Translations under genes and position numbers: made by a program
DNA from: Stentor roeselii
Lineage: Eukaryota > Ciliophora > Heterotrichea > Heterotrichida > Stentoridae
Reading direction: 5' to 3'
Length of the DNA stretch: 64,000 nucleotides
NCBI GenBank assembly: GCA_006503475.1
Contig: RSEH01000171.1
Coordinates: 1-64,000, forward strand
In this document: positions 19,407 to 29,087 of the stretch, piece after piece
Layout of the letters: every line of letters starts with the position of its first letter
Numbering within the stretch: the stretch's first letter is position 1
Notes under the pieces: model-generated
The model's database searches: none
The model's input: only the letters and a program-made list of their open reading frames with translations
Told to the model about the DNA's origin: nothing

Positions 19407-20736
19407 ATGGAAGACTTCCGCAAAGAACTAGATGAACTGCTGGGCAAAGACCGGAACTTGCCCAAGTCAGAACGAATGAAAAAACGTGAATTCTTCGACG
19501 ACAACGACGTATGCAAATACTACCTGGTCGCCTTTTGTCCCCACGAGTTGTTCATCAACACGCGTAATGACATCGGCCGATGCAAAAAGCGCCACGATAC
19601 ATTTTTCAAGCAGCAGTACCTGAGCGACGCGAACAAGATGTACTACCAAAAGAAATACGAGCTTTCCCTTCTCGGTAAGTTTAAACCTAGCACTCTTGGA
19701 ACAGCTGGTCAGCACAGTCGATGCGCGCATTCGCAGAAGTCTTGCAAGAATCGAGGCTCCCATGCCTGACATTGAGACAAGCATGGAGAACCGTGACAAG
19801 AAAAACGCTTTAAACGCTCTTATTGATCGCAGGATGAAAGAAGCTGAACAACTTGCGGAAGCTGGAAGAGTCAATGAAAGTGAACAGCTGATCAAGGAAA
19901 TCGAGCAGCTCAAGGAACAGAAGGACGACCAGGATAATATGATCTGTGAGATCTGTGGAGCCATGCAGAGTGCAACTGATACGGAAAGAAGGACTATTAG
20001 TCATTTGGAGGGAAAACAACATAAAGGCTTCGCTGCTATTAGGAAGTGCATAGAGGACTTGAAGAGTCACCGTGATATGTATCGTCATGTTGATGTCACG
20101 AAGGCTCCTGGAAAAGGTGAAGTTTTTAGGGAGGATGAGCGCAGAATTCCTCAGGTTTACCCTTATGGAAGTGATCCTGTCAATGGAAGGAATGAAAGAA
20201 ATGAGAGGAATGAAAGAAATGAGAGGAATGAAAGGGCTGGTGATAGAGGTGGTGACAGGGCTGGTGATAGAGGTGACAGGGCTGGTGATAGAGGTGTTGA
20301 CAGAGGTCCTGACAGAGGTGATAGAGGTGTTGATAGAGGCGAAAGAGGTGACAGGCCCGACAGAGGTGACAGAGCCGATAGAGCCGACAGGCCTGACAGA
20401 GGTGACAGGGGCGAAAGGCCTAGGACTGACAGAAACGACAGAAACGACAGGAACGACAGGAACGACAGAGACCGAAGCGATCGCAACGAGAGGGACCAGA
20501 GAGAAGCCAGACCTTACACGAACGATAGAAACGACAGGAACCCTCGCAACGGCTACGAACGAGGCGAGCGAAACGAAAGATACCCTGAAAGAAACGATCG
20601 CCCCATCAACCGAAGCGATCGCCCAGAACGACCTGCAGAAAGAAACGACCGAAGCCGTTCAGACCGAGACAAATCCCGCAACGGCGACACTCGAAGACGT
20701 CGCAGTCGTTCTCCATACCAAAGTAGATACCACTAG
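19407..20736 (+). CDS. LUC7-like U1 snRNP-associated splicing protein, one 16-nt intron
   Basis: Exon 1 is 19407-19674 and exon 2 is 19691-20736; the spliced product has 437 residues. The LUC7 family's two zinc fingers are present: a CCCH-type one (CKYYLVAFCPHEL...RCKKRHD, about residues 33-60) and a C2H2-type one (CEICGAMQS...HLEGKQHKGF, about 178-205), with the helical linker between them. The last 180 residues are an Arg/Asp/Asn/Glu-rich tail in short repeats (NERNERNER, then GDRGGDRAGDRGDR), like the RS/RE tails of metazoan members, ending in RRRSRSPYQSRYH. LUC7 helps the U1 snRNP choose 5' splice sites. In a genome with 15-16 nt introns this protein is of special interest because the 5' site must be recognised without room for the usual spacing. 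Confidence 0.9.
19675..19690 (+). other. 16-nt spliceosomal intron in the LUC7 gene
   Basis: The intron reads GTAAGTTTAAACCTAG. It interrupts a codon after its first base. Splicing joins the first zinc-finger exon to the helical linker in frame and matches the LUC7 family. Confidence 0.9.
20190..20640 (+). repeat. Purine-biased short repeats encoding the Arg/Asp/Glu tail of LUC7
   Basis: Imperfect units of 12 to 21 bases such as AATGAAAGAAATGAGAGG and GGTGATAGAGGTGACAGG repeat many times on the plus strand. The opposite strand and other frames are therefore open over long stretches but are not genes. Confidence 0.7.
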
Positions 20737-20756
20737 TTAAACCTTATGATAACTGG

Positions 20757-23606
20757 TTAATAATCATCAATCGTTTCCTTGAAATCCTCAATGTTCCACG
20801 CAGACCCGGCATACATCGATCCTTTAACAGCACTATTCGCAGGCCTTTCTCCAGGAGTGACGACTCTATTAAATTCAAACTGCCTGTCATTCGGAGTGAC
20901 CACTCGCTTCAAGTCCACAGACTGGTCCTTATTCGAAGTAGGAGGCCGAGACATGTCTGCTTTGATTATCTTTCCAAGACAGCTCCTGCAGCGATCGAAT
21001 TGATTTTTACTTGTTCGGAAGTTTACGACTGTATCGACGAATATATCAATTATCATGCTTTCATTCAGCCAGGACTCTCGCAGAGCTTCCACCAGGAACT
21101 CTTTGATATCAGCGTAGATGTTGAAGTACTCTCCTCGCATTTTTTCCCGGATCATGAACTCAGTGAAAGGAATTTTCGACCTGGCGAGTTCTGAGGGCAA
21201 GAAACAATCAGGCAAGGTTTTCGCCAGGTTCAAGATAAAGCCGAGGAGTTCTTCATTGTGTTTGAATTTTGTCTGATTTTTACTCATTAAGTAGTTTTCA
21301 TAGAGTTTTTCAACTCTTTGCATTTTCAACTCGTCTTGAAAGTTCTTCATGGAAAAACCAGTGCCTTTCAAACGGTCGCGAAGAAGGTTGAACAAGTCTT
21401 TAATCGACATTCTTCTCTGCTGGATTTGGATGGAGTTTAGGACTTTGTTAGTTGCCATCATCTTGATTTCGAACATGGCAGTGTTTGAAGAGACTGCACT
21501 TGGTGACAGAGGCTCTCCTGTAGTGCTTCCGAAGTGCTTGGTTGAACTGTCTTTCCTTAGAACAGGCTCCTCTTTCAACGATGTCTTGCTTGAAAGCTCT
21601 CTTTTTAACATCGGCTCCTCCTTCGCCTTGTTAGAACTCGAGTCTATTTTACTTGAAGTCTTACTTTGGCTAGTCCTGTCCATGAAGCCTTTCAAGTAAT
21701 CATTGTCCAACTGGCTGCTGTCTTCAAGACTTTCTTCAATATTCACTTCAGGCACTTTCAAATTCTTTGAATTATTCACAGTCTTGATTTCGAACTCGTC
21801 GTCTATTTCAATCACTTTCGAAACAAGTTTTTTTGTCTCGATTTTTAGGTTTTCAGGTTTTTTTCCTGAATCTGGACGTTTCGGGGTTTCTGACTTTTTT
21901 GTTAAGACTTTTGAACTTTCTTCGTCGATTGATCGCCGCTCGTTTAGTTTGGGCGGAGGACCTTTGATTATCTGGATTCCTGTGTCGAAGTCTTCTTCGA
22001 AACTCATCAGGCCTGGCTTTATTGGGTTCACCGGGTTTCCGAATGTCACGGGGCGCGGAAATTCTGATTGCTTTAGGATTTTTGGATTTACTGAGTTGTC
22101 AGGAAGCTCGATTAACTGGCTTTCGAACTCGTTGCTCTCGGAATTTGAGTTCTCTGGAAGTTCGGGGATTTTAGAGGATACTGAAACGTATGCGTGAGAT
22201 GGAACTCGAAGTGATGATGGAGTGTCTTCGTCGCTTGTTTCGATTATTTTACTGATTAGCTTAACTTGCGATATCTTTTCTTCTTGCACCGGAACCCGCT
22301 GATCATTTTTTTGTGGTTTCGGATCATTCACCACCAAAGGTTTTGATTGATTTAAATTCTGCAAAGACTGTCCATTCTTCAAATCTTTATTCTTATATAT
22401 CTGAAGCGAAGGAATTTCAGGTTGAGAAAACTCAACTTTCGACGATTTATCCACAAAAAAATCATTTTTACTAGATTCAACTTTCAAAACCTTCTGCTCC
22501 TTCTGAGTTTTACTATCAACATGTCCTCTATACTCAAAATTCTCAACAGGTGCTTTAACTTCAAGGACATCATTAATTTTATTCTTAATTCCCTGAAAAC
22601 TCTCAGCCCCGAAGCTGAAATTTTCAGGTCTATTAATAATCCCAGGACTTTCAATACTTTCACTTTTTTTCACTTTTTTCTCTTCAACAAAAACATTTTT
22701 TTCTTTTCTTACCTGCGGATAAATCTGCAAATGACTGTTGCTGACGTCAAGTTTCGGAGACTTCTTCGGTGTCGAGCTGGTCCTCTTCCTTTCCACTCCA
22801 ACTGAAGAGGGCCTGTCAATAACAAACCTCTGCACGTCTGGGAAGGACCCAGCATAATGCTCGGGCACGTAAGGCCGCTCTTGCTTCGGCCTGTTCAAGT
22901 GAAACACGTTGGGAATGTGAGTGTTTGGAGTGGAAATACGGAAATGCTCTGAAAAGACTTCGCTGCTCAGGTCTTTCATCATTTCTTCGTGCTTTGAGAT
23001 ATCTTGAGCCCGCGCTAACTCGTGCTGTGATCGCAAGAGAAGCCTTTCTTGCTCGATCTTTATTTCGTTTTCTTTTAAACTCTTTTCTCGTAGTTTTGAT
23101 AGTTCTTCTTCGTGCAGGAAACCTGAACGAAGCTGCTCTGATGTCAGCATTCGTAGCTTTTGACTTTCAAGTTTTTTTTTGTGATCTTCTTCGTTTTTTT
23201 CTTGTAATTGGCGGAGTTTTAGTAGTCCTTCTTCGAGCTTGCGTGTTTGGAATGACTCGGGGTCTTTTATTACTTCTTCCCAGTCAGGGTAGCGTGCAAT
23301 TACAACTTCATAGTATTGAAATTTCGCGTTTTTAAGACGATTCTTCGACTGTATCAAAGAGTTTTTGCTAATTTTTTCATTCAAATCATTCACTTTAACC
23401 AAAGACTCAGTTAAAATTTTCTCGTTGCGGGATTGCGCGACTTCTTTTTGACGTTCAATAATTCTCAGCTCGTTTTCAAGTGTTTTACTATGAAGAACAT
23501 TATTTTGTATATCTTGAGCTTCTTTGATCTTCATTTTCCGTTCAAGTTTGAGTCTTTCTTGATGAATTTTTTGGTACCTCATATCGAGTTCTCTAAGCTT
23601 ATCCAT
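20757..23606 (-). CDS. Long unknown protein with N-terminal coiled coil
   Basis: The product has 949 residues. About 1-215 is a coiled coil rich in Glu, Lys, Gln and Leu (KIHQERLKLERKMKIKEAQD). About 220-690 is low in complexity, with Ser, Lys, Pro and Glu and is probably disordered. About 700-890 is an ordered helical region with hydrophobic pattern (LFNLLRDRLKGTGFSMKNFQ, then LLGFILNLAKTLPDCFLPSE), and a Cys pair (RCRSC) lies near 885. The end is Ser/Pro/Arg-rich. The layout resembles centrosome, basal-body or cortical scaffold proteins, but no family is recognised. It converges on LUC7: 20 bases separate the two stops. Confidence 0.8.
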   Translation of the reverse strand: MDKLRELDMRYQKIHQERLKLERKMKIKEAQDIQNNVLHSKTLENELRIIERQKEVAQSRNEKILTESLVKVNDLNEKISKNSLIQSKNRLKNAKFQYYEVVIARYPDWEEVIKDPESFQTRKLEEGLLKLRQLQEKNEEDHKKKLESQKLRMLTSEQLRSGFLHEEELSKLREKSLKENEIKIEQERLLLRSQHELARAQDISKHEEMMKDLSSEVFSEHFRISTPNTHIPNVFHLNRPKQERPYVPEHYAGSFPDVQRFVIDRPSSVGVERKRTSSTPKKSPKLDVSNSHLQIYPQVRKEKNVFVEEKKVKKSESIESPGIINRPENFSFGAESFQGIKNKINDVLEVKAPVENFEYRGHVDSKTQKEQKVLKVESSKNDFFVDKSSKVEFSQPEIPSLQIYKNKDLKNGQSLQNLNQSKPLVVNDPKPQKNDQRVPVQEEKISQVKLISKIIETSDEDTPSSLRVPSHAYVSVSSKIPELPENSNSESNEFESQLIELPDNSVNPKILKQSEFPRPVTFGNPVNPIKPGLMSFEEDFDTGIQIIKGPPPKLNERRSIDEESSKVLTKKSETPKRPDSGKKPENLKIETKKLVSKVIEIDDEFEIKTVNNSKNLKVPEVNIEESLEDSSQLDNDYLKGFMDRTSQSKTSSKIDSSSNKAKEEPMLKRELSSKTSLKEEPVLRKDSSTKHFGSTTGEPLSPSAVSSNTAMFEIKMMATNKVLNSIQIQQRRMSIKDLFNLLRDRLKGTGFSMKNFQDELKMQRVEKLYENYLMSKNQTKFKHNEELLGFILNLAKTLPDCFLPSELARSKIPFTEFMIREKMRGEYFNIYADIKEFLVEALRESWLNESMIIDIFVDTVVNFRTSKNQFDRCRSCLGKIIKADMSRPPTSNKDQSVDLKRVVTPNDRQFEFNRVVTPGERPANSAVKGSMYAGSAWNIEDFKETIDDY

Positions 23607-23695
23607 TTATTTAAAAGAGCAACCCGCAGAAGTCAATAAAGTAAAAGTTTCGACTTTAACCTAAAGTATTTCTTTATATTTGATTGAAGTCTACA

Positions 23696-23711
23696 GGGTG
23701 TTAGGGTGTTA
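23696..23711. repeat. Interstitial telomere-type repeat, two GGGTGTTA units
   Basis: The plus strand reads GGGTGTTAGGGTGTTA, two exact units of an 8-mer that is a rotation of TGTTAGGG. The published telomere repeat of heterotrichs (Stentor, Blepharisma) is, as I recall, CCCTAACA, the complement. The block lies 11 bases downstream of the stop of the minus-strand gene at 23723 and upstream of the gene starting at 23606. Confidence 0.7.
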
Positions 23712-23722
23712 AAATTACTTAT

Positions 23723-26700
23723 TTATATATCTTCTTCGATGATTGGAGTTTCTGCTCTTGGGGGTGTCAAAAAATCTTCTTGTTTTTTCACTACAGGCTG
23801 TGGCTTAATATCTCTGACAGCATAAGCCTGTGTGAATCGATGTGATTCAAGTGCTTTCAAAAGGTGCTCCTTGATTTTTTCAGGGGTTTCTGCTTTTGGG
23901 TTTAGACCTCCGACCCATTTGGCCATGAACTTTTTCATATGAGGACTGGCATCAATCACCCGGTTGTCAAATTTATCAAGTTCAGTCCCCGTGTAACTCT
24001 CGAGAAAAACTTCAATTGGAAGAAAACCTCCTCCGACCTTAACTATAACTTTTCCTCGTTCTATGCTGACCATGATTTTTTTAGAACCATAGACATAAAC
24101 TCCATAACTCTCTCTTACAAAAGGTACAATCAATACTTCGTCTCTAGAATTGAAATAATCTGCAACCGCCAGATCAATCGGGTCATCTAATACCGGAAAA
24201 TAAACCGGATTGCTATTCTTAAGTTCAAAAACAGCAGTTCTCATAGCTTCAACCTCCATTTCCTTTTCCATAACAATATTTTTCACCTTCTCAAAAATCC
24301 TCTTCTGCTGCAAAAATGTCTGACTAAGCGAAAACACGAAATCAGAAAAATAAGAAATTTCATTCATAAGCTGATCCTTAGTCTCCTGATTATGTTTCGT
24401 CCTCGAGTAAATATTTTCAAAAGAAGCTTCCACATTTTGCTTCTTATTAAAAGCTTCCTCAATATGATGAAATTCTCCTCTAATCTTCTTAAACTCTTCC
24501 CGAAACTTAGAAATCGTTTCAGAGTTCGACTCAATTTCACGATTCCAGCTCGCCTGAGAATTTTTCACTCTTTTCGTCTCAGCTTCAATCTTTTGCTGAA
24601 GTGACAAAGCCTCTGAGGCGAGGTCTTCTTTCTGAGAACGGAGAAGAGTAAGTTGAGTACGGATTGAGTCCAAGTTGGAAAAGTGACTTCTGGAGCCTGT
24701 TTGATATGAAAGAAGCATTCGATGTAACTCGTCGTCGACGTATATGAAACCTGCGTGGCCTTGCATTTCTGAACGAATTTTATGGTTTTCTCTTTCGATG
24801 TTTTCTAAAGAGGAACAAAGTAATTTGATGTCTCCTAACATGCTTGATTTTTCTTCGATGAACTTTGATTGAAGAGCTGCTGAAGTCTCGAAGAGGTTTT
24901 TGTGAGAAGAGACTAGTGAACTTAACTTTTCTTCTATTTCTACTCGTGACTTGTCTAGCTGTTCTACTGCTTTTCGCATTTGTTTTATCTCGTCGAAGTT
25001 GACGTTTCCGCTGAATTTTTTTGTGATGTCTTTTTTATCGCTTTGAAGTTTTTTTAAGGTTTTTTCGTAGTTTGACCTGTCATGATTCAGTAACTGAGTT
25101 TTTTTGCGAATAGCTTCTAAATTCTGAGAAGTATTTGTAATATCACTTCTAACCCTCTTAATAAGTGTATCATAATTTTCCTGTTCCTGAGAAAATTCAG
25201 TAGAAGTTGCTTTAATCGAGTCAATAATCATATTCTTCGACTTATCCTGCTGATTAATCGCAACTTTATTCGGTTCAATTTCATTAAACTGAGCAAGAGC
25301 CGAAGTATTTTTCGCCAACAATCCACAACAGCAAGTCGCTAAAATATCAACATTTTTGATAGAAAGTCTATCAAGAAAAACATCAACATTTCCCTGAACT
25401 TCCACAATATTTTCCTCTTCCACCCTAAAAGCAGACAAAACACTAGCATTAAGTGACCTTTGCGACACAAGAGGAGTCCTCAAGCCAGACGCTCCAATTT
25501 TTCTCGAAGGGCTGCGAGTGGGACTAAGTGAGTCTCTTCTCGTTGACTCTTCAATTAACTTCAAAAAAGCGCCTCCCATGTCTTCCTTGAGTTTCGCCAG
25601 GATGCCCATCATTGTGTTGAGGTGCCACTCGGTCTTCCCGATGTTGTTGTAGTAGTTGCATGATGACGTCACTGAATCAGCCGTCAGGTGCATCCGGTTT
25701 GGACGGCGTCGAGCCTCAGGGGGCTCGAAAGGCTCTTCTTTTTCGTTGTCTGAACTTAGGACTGAAGAGCCTAAACTTACGTCGTCGCGTTTGTCGTCTT
25801 CGACTTGCACTCGGGTTGGTAATTGTGGAAGGGATTCTAAGTTTGGTGATTGTTTCAAATGGGAAGAGACAGGGCAAGGGTCGAAGGAAATTGGAGATAA
25901 TGGACGGTTTTTAATGGCTTCTAAATCTTTTGAATGGATTTTTAGGTCTTCTTCTTTGGGCGACTTGCAGGGTGATCTTGGAGATTTTTGTGAAGAAGGC
26001 TCGAATGTGACAGGGGACTTTAAAGGGTTTTCAGCTGATGGGACTTCTAAGGACCTGGGGCTTTTTATCTGAAGTCCTTTCTTGTCCTCCAGTCCTTTTT
26101 TCAAATTTTTCACATTTTTCTTTTCTTTACTTTTATTTTTTTTTCCTTTCCACTTCTCTGGCGAAGGCGACTTAGAACCTTGGCGAGGACTTAAAGCAGG
26201 ACTTTTAAGTGGTGACTGAGGCTGAGGACTTTTCGCTCTTGCCAAGTTCGGCTTATTCTGCGGTTCTTGTTCAAGACTATCAACTTCACTTGGGAACTTG
26301 CGATGAAATGCGATTTTTTCTTCTTCAATATCTTCAACTTTGATATGAAAAGACCGAGGACTTTTCGCCGGGCTTTTCAGTTGACTTGTCTGCAGGTCGC
26401 TTTTGAGGACTTTGCCAGTGAGAAGAAGTTTCAAAGATTTCGAAGTGATTTCGCTCGCAGGCTTCTTGGTGATGAGCATGATGCTCTCGAGCGGGACCTC
26501 AATGTTGATCCAGTCAGAAAGGTCTTCCTTGAGACTAGAGCCGAACATCCATTCGAGAGTGACTGTCAGGGAGCCAAGAACGATGTTGTCTTCTTGGATC
26601 AAAATGTGGACCTGGTCTGAAGAGGATGGACTTGGAAGTTCGAACTGAAGAGCTTTTTTATACTTTATCACTTGAATTGTGCTTTTAGAGGATATCCGGC

Positions 26701-26776
26701 AGTTGATTTGACTCGCGTCTGACAGCCAGGAAGACTGCACTTCGGATAACTCGATTGAAATTGTTTGAACAGACAT
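23723..26776 (-). CDS. Long protein with N-terminal C2-like domain and central coiled coil
   Basis: The product has 1017 residues. Residues 1-125 show alternating beta-strand pattern (ISIELSEVQSSWL, then SLTVTLEWMF, LKLLLTGKVL), as in C2 or C2-like domains of cilium base proteins. About 130-340 is disordered with many Ser-Pro and Lys-Ser-Pro sites (KSPALSPRQGSKSPSPEKW), likely phosphorylated by proline-directed kinases. About 480-830 is a long coiled coil. The last 150 residues are ordered (DPIDLAVADYFNSRDEVLIV, ... GGGFLPIEVFLESYTGTELD). The combination is found in cilium and basal-body proteins; no exact family is claimed. Its promoter lies in a 147-base gap shared with the DHHC gene. Confidence 0.8.
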   Translation of the reverse strand: MSVQTISIELSEVQSSWLSDASQINCRISSKSTIQVIKYKKALQFELPSPSSSDQVHILIQEDNIVLGSLTVTLEWMFGSSLKEDLSDWINIEVPLESIMLITKKPASEITSKSLKLLLTGKVLKSDLQTSQLKSPAKSPRSFHIKVEDIEEEKIAFHRKFPSEVDSLEQEPQNKPNLARAKSPQPQSPLKSPALSPRQGSKSPSPEKWKGKKNKSKEKKNVKNLKKGLEDKKGLQIKSPRSLEVPSAENPLKSPVTFEPSSQKSPRSPCKSPKEEDLKIHSKDLEAIKNRPLSPISFDPCPVSSHLKQSPNLESLPQLPTRVQVEDDKRDDVSLGSSVLSSDNEKEEPFEPPEARRRPNRMHLTADSVTSSCNYYNNIGKTEWHLNTMMGILAKLKEDMGGAFLKLIEESTRRDSLSPTRSPSRKIGASGLRTPLVSQRSLNASVLSAFRVEEENIVEVQGNVDVFLDRLSIKNVDILATCCCGLLAKNTSALAQFNEIEPNKVAINQQDKSKNMIIDSIKATSTEFSQEQENYDTLIKRVRSDITNTSQNLEAIRKKTQLLNHDRSNYEKTLKKLQSDKKDITKKFSGNVNFDEIKQMRKAVEQLDKSRVEIEEKLSSLVSSHKNLFETSAALQSKFIEEKSSMLGDIKLLCSSLENIERENHKIRSEMQGHAGFIYVDDELHRMLLSYQTGSRSHFSNLDSIRTQLTLLRSQKEDLASEALSLQQKIEAETKRVKNSQASWNREIESNSETISKFREEFKKIRGEFHHIEEAFNKKQNVEASFENIYSRTKHNQETKDQLMNEISYFSDFVFSLSQTFLQQKRIFEKVKNIVMEKEMEVEAMRTAVFELKNSNPVYFPVLDDPIDLAVADYFNSRDEVLIVPFVRESYGVYVYGSKKIMVSIERGKVIVKVGGGFLPIEVFLESYTGTELDKFDNRVIDASPHMKKFMAKWVGGLNPKAETPEKIKEHLLKALESHRFTQAYAVRDIKPQPVVKKQEDFLTPPRAETPIIEEDI

Positions 26777-26923
26777 TTTTAACTGATTTGCTGTTAGAAG
26801 AAAAGATGATGTTGGAGAGGATATTGTTGAAGAGGATTTAATTTGGAAATTGATGAGATTTTTTTTTTGATTTTTTTAGGTTTTTTATTTGTTAGAAGAT
26901 TTTTGGATAATGAGCGAATAAAT

Positions 26924-28339
26924 ATGAACACTATTCTTGATTTTATCTTAAAGTCAAGTCCTGGATCTTTACAAGAGTTTATTTCTCATGAATCACTTGA
27001 TATCTGCTCGATGCGTGATTTGAACAACTTGACTCTCTTGCATATCTGTGTTGCCAGCAATAAAGATGAACATATGCGAGTCATTCTGCATAGTGTCCAA
27101 GGTGCTCCGAAAAATGTTTATGAGGAATGGATAAATCATCAGTCGAAAGAAGGATTTACTGCTTTACTTTTGGCTGTTTCTAAAGGCTTTTATCAATGCA
27201 CTGAACTTTTAGTTCAATTTGGAGCTGATCAATATGCGAAAACAGGATTGGGACTTGATGTGATTCATCTTTGCGCGCAAAATAATAATGCTTTGATTCT
27301 TTCTTTTTTTCTTGAACGTGGGCTTTTCATACATTCTAAAGATAATAAAGGAGGCAGTGCTTTACACTGGGCGGCCTACATGGGAAGTCTTTCAGTTCTA
27401 AGTATCTTACTAACTCTAAACATGAGCAGTAACTCTCAAGACCAAGAAGGTCGAACGCCTCTGCACCTTTCAATCCTCTCCGCAAATGAAAAAGCCGCTC
27501 GAAAGTTATTAATTTACGGTGCAAACCCAAACATTCTCGACAAGCGAGGCCGTTCGCCATTCGACTGCGCGATGGAGTCAAACGCGGTCGGAATAGTTGA
27601 AATGTTGCGTCCTTTAACCCTCTGCGAGAAAGTCTCCTGCAAGACTCAGTTGCGTGAGCCTCCCCGTAGTTTAAAGCACGTTGTATCTTTAGTCATTTTC
27701 CTTACTTTCAGCTTTGCCTTCGTGATGAGCTTCTGCACTAGAAGTAAGAAGTAAATAGAAAAAGACCCGATGAGCTATGTTTTCATTGTTTTGTTCTGCG
27801 GAATTTTAGCTGACCTTTTTTATCTCATCACTAAAGACCCTGGGTATGTGAAGGACGGAAAAGGGACGAGTTTTAAAGACCTTTACTTGAAGGGTAATGA
27901 TGAAGTCTGCACTGAATGCAGGATTTTAAGACCTCCTCGGTCACGACATTGTTATTACTGCGGAAAATGTGTTTATCGGTATGACCATCACTGTCAGTGG
28001 GTGAATAATTGCATCGGTCTTTATAATAACAACTTTTTTTTCGCATTTCTGGCGATGCTTGTTTTGCTTATTCTTGTTGTTGATTATATCGCGATCACTG
28101 ATTTTATCTACCCGCATGATGAAGGTTTAGTAAGTGAAAATACAGCTCAGCCCCCTGCAGCTATTGTGATGGTCATATCGACTCTCGCCTTGTACCCAGT
28201 TTCACTGTTGTTTTGGGTGCAGGTCAAAAATTACTCAGCGGATCTCACGTCCAGTGAACGTCTTTCAAAGAACAGAAAGAAAAGAAACACGAGTTGTTTT
28301 TTAAAGAACTGCTTGAAAATGTGTTTAAATAAAGTATAA
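26924..28339 (+). CDS. Ankyrin-repeat DHHC palmitoyltransferase, one 15-nt intron
   Basis: Exon 1 is 26924-27743 and exon 2 is 27759-28339; the spliced product has 466 residues. The start is the first ATG; the frame extends up 27 codons but without an ATG. Ankyrin repeats fill about 30-235 (for example GFTALLLAVSKGFYQCTELL, GGSALHWAAYMGSLSVLSIL, GRTPLHLSILSANEKAARKL). Then come four membrane segments with a DHHC-type zinc domain between the second and third (CTECRILRPPRSRHCYYCGK, YDHHCQWVNNCIG). The Cys of DHHC carries the acyl group before transfer to substrate Cys. This layout matches ZDHHC17/13 and yeast Akr1, which act at Golgi or endosomal membranes and use the ankyrin part to bind substrates. 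The protein is shorter than human ZDHHC17 (632 residues). Confidence 0.95.
27744..27758 (+). other. 15-nt spliceosomal intron in the ankyrin-DHHC gene
   Basis: The intron reads GTAAGAAGTAAATAG and interrupts a codon after its first base. It lies between the first and second membrane segments, and splicing is needed to join the ankyrin half to the DHHC half. Confidence 0.9.
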
Positions 28340-28364
28340 CTGTTTATCTTCACTCAATATTTAA

Positions 28365-29057
28365 ATGGAGTTCAATGAGTTGACTGAAAATCTGTTCTCC
28401 TCAGTTCTTTCTGAAATCAACTCAAGTGACCTGGAGTCGCTTTCTAAGTAAATGTTATTCAGCGAGATGCTTGAAGACCTGCTGAGACTTGCCAAGACTC
28501 AACAACATCTCTACGAAGAGGTTTCTGAGACTTTTTCAGTTGAAATTTACAAAAACAAACAAGAAATTTCTAGTCTCACTCAACATATCGCTTTAGTCGC
28601 CTCTGAATGTGAAAAGCTGAAGTTAGAGCCGCAAGGCCCAGGAAACCTTTACAGTGACTTACTGAAACAAAGAGACCAAATGGAAAACAGCCTGGTTTCC
28701 ATCAAAAGTTCTCACGCAAAGTGCCTGGAAGAACAAGAAAACCTTCAAATCAACCTGGAAACTCGTCGCAAGGAAAATGAAGAAAAAGAAAAAGAACTGA
28801 AATTTTTACTAGAAGAGCTGAAAAATCTCAGCGAAACTGGAATTCGCCCTACGAAGCCCTTGGAAACTCCAAAAAAGAAGGAAATTCCGAAAATGGAGAT
28901 CAAAAGTTTCCCAGCTAGTTCTTACAGCTTTAACTTTGGAATGCGACAGAACTCGAGTAAGGACCGAATCGTGTTGAATAGAAGTTTTAACAATGGAGAG
29001 AAAAGCTCGAGAAGTAGCAACGTTTCGAATAACACGTCGATGGTGATTGAGTCATGA
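28365..29057 (+). CDS. Unknown coiled-coil protein, one 15-nt intron, TGA stop
   Basis: Exon 1 is 28365-28447 (ATG at 28365) and exon 2 is 28463-29057; the product has 225 residues. A helical start (MEFNELTENLFSSVLSEI) leads into a coiled coil at about 35-150 (Glu, Lys, Gln, Leu heptads), followed by a Lys/Pro and then Ser/Asn-rich tail. The layout recalls small kinetochore or centrosome proteins such as Spc24, but there is no specific motif, so I leave it unnamed. It is one of two genes in the window that end in TGA. It lies 25 bases after the DHHC gene, and 30 bases separate its stop from the convergent gene at 29088. Confidence 0.7.
28448..28462 (+). other. 15-nt spliceosomal intron in the coiled-coil gene
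   Basis: The intron reads GTAAATGTTATTCAG and interrupts a codon after its second base. It extends the reading frame upstream to a better ATG at 28365 placed 25 bases after the previous gene. Confidence 0.75.
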
Positions 29058-29087
29058 TTTTTTAAATTAAGTAAAGATGAGAGTAAG

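Noticed and set aside
20072-20740. Long open frames on both strands across the LUC7 tail
   Set aside because: They are caused by short purine-biased repeats that leave all frames open; the LUC7 frame is the one with family support.
28365-29057. Reading TGA as Trp (Blepharisma code)
   Set aside because: All long conserved frames use TGG for Trp and contain no in-frame TGA; the read-through extension here would add only low-quality sequence.
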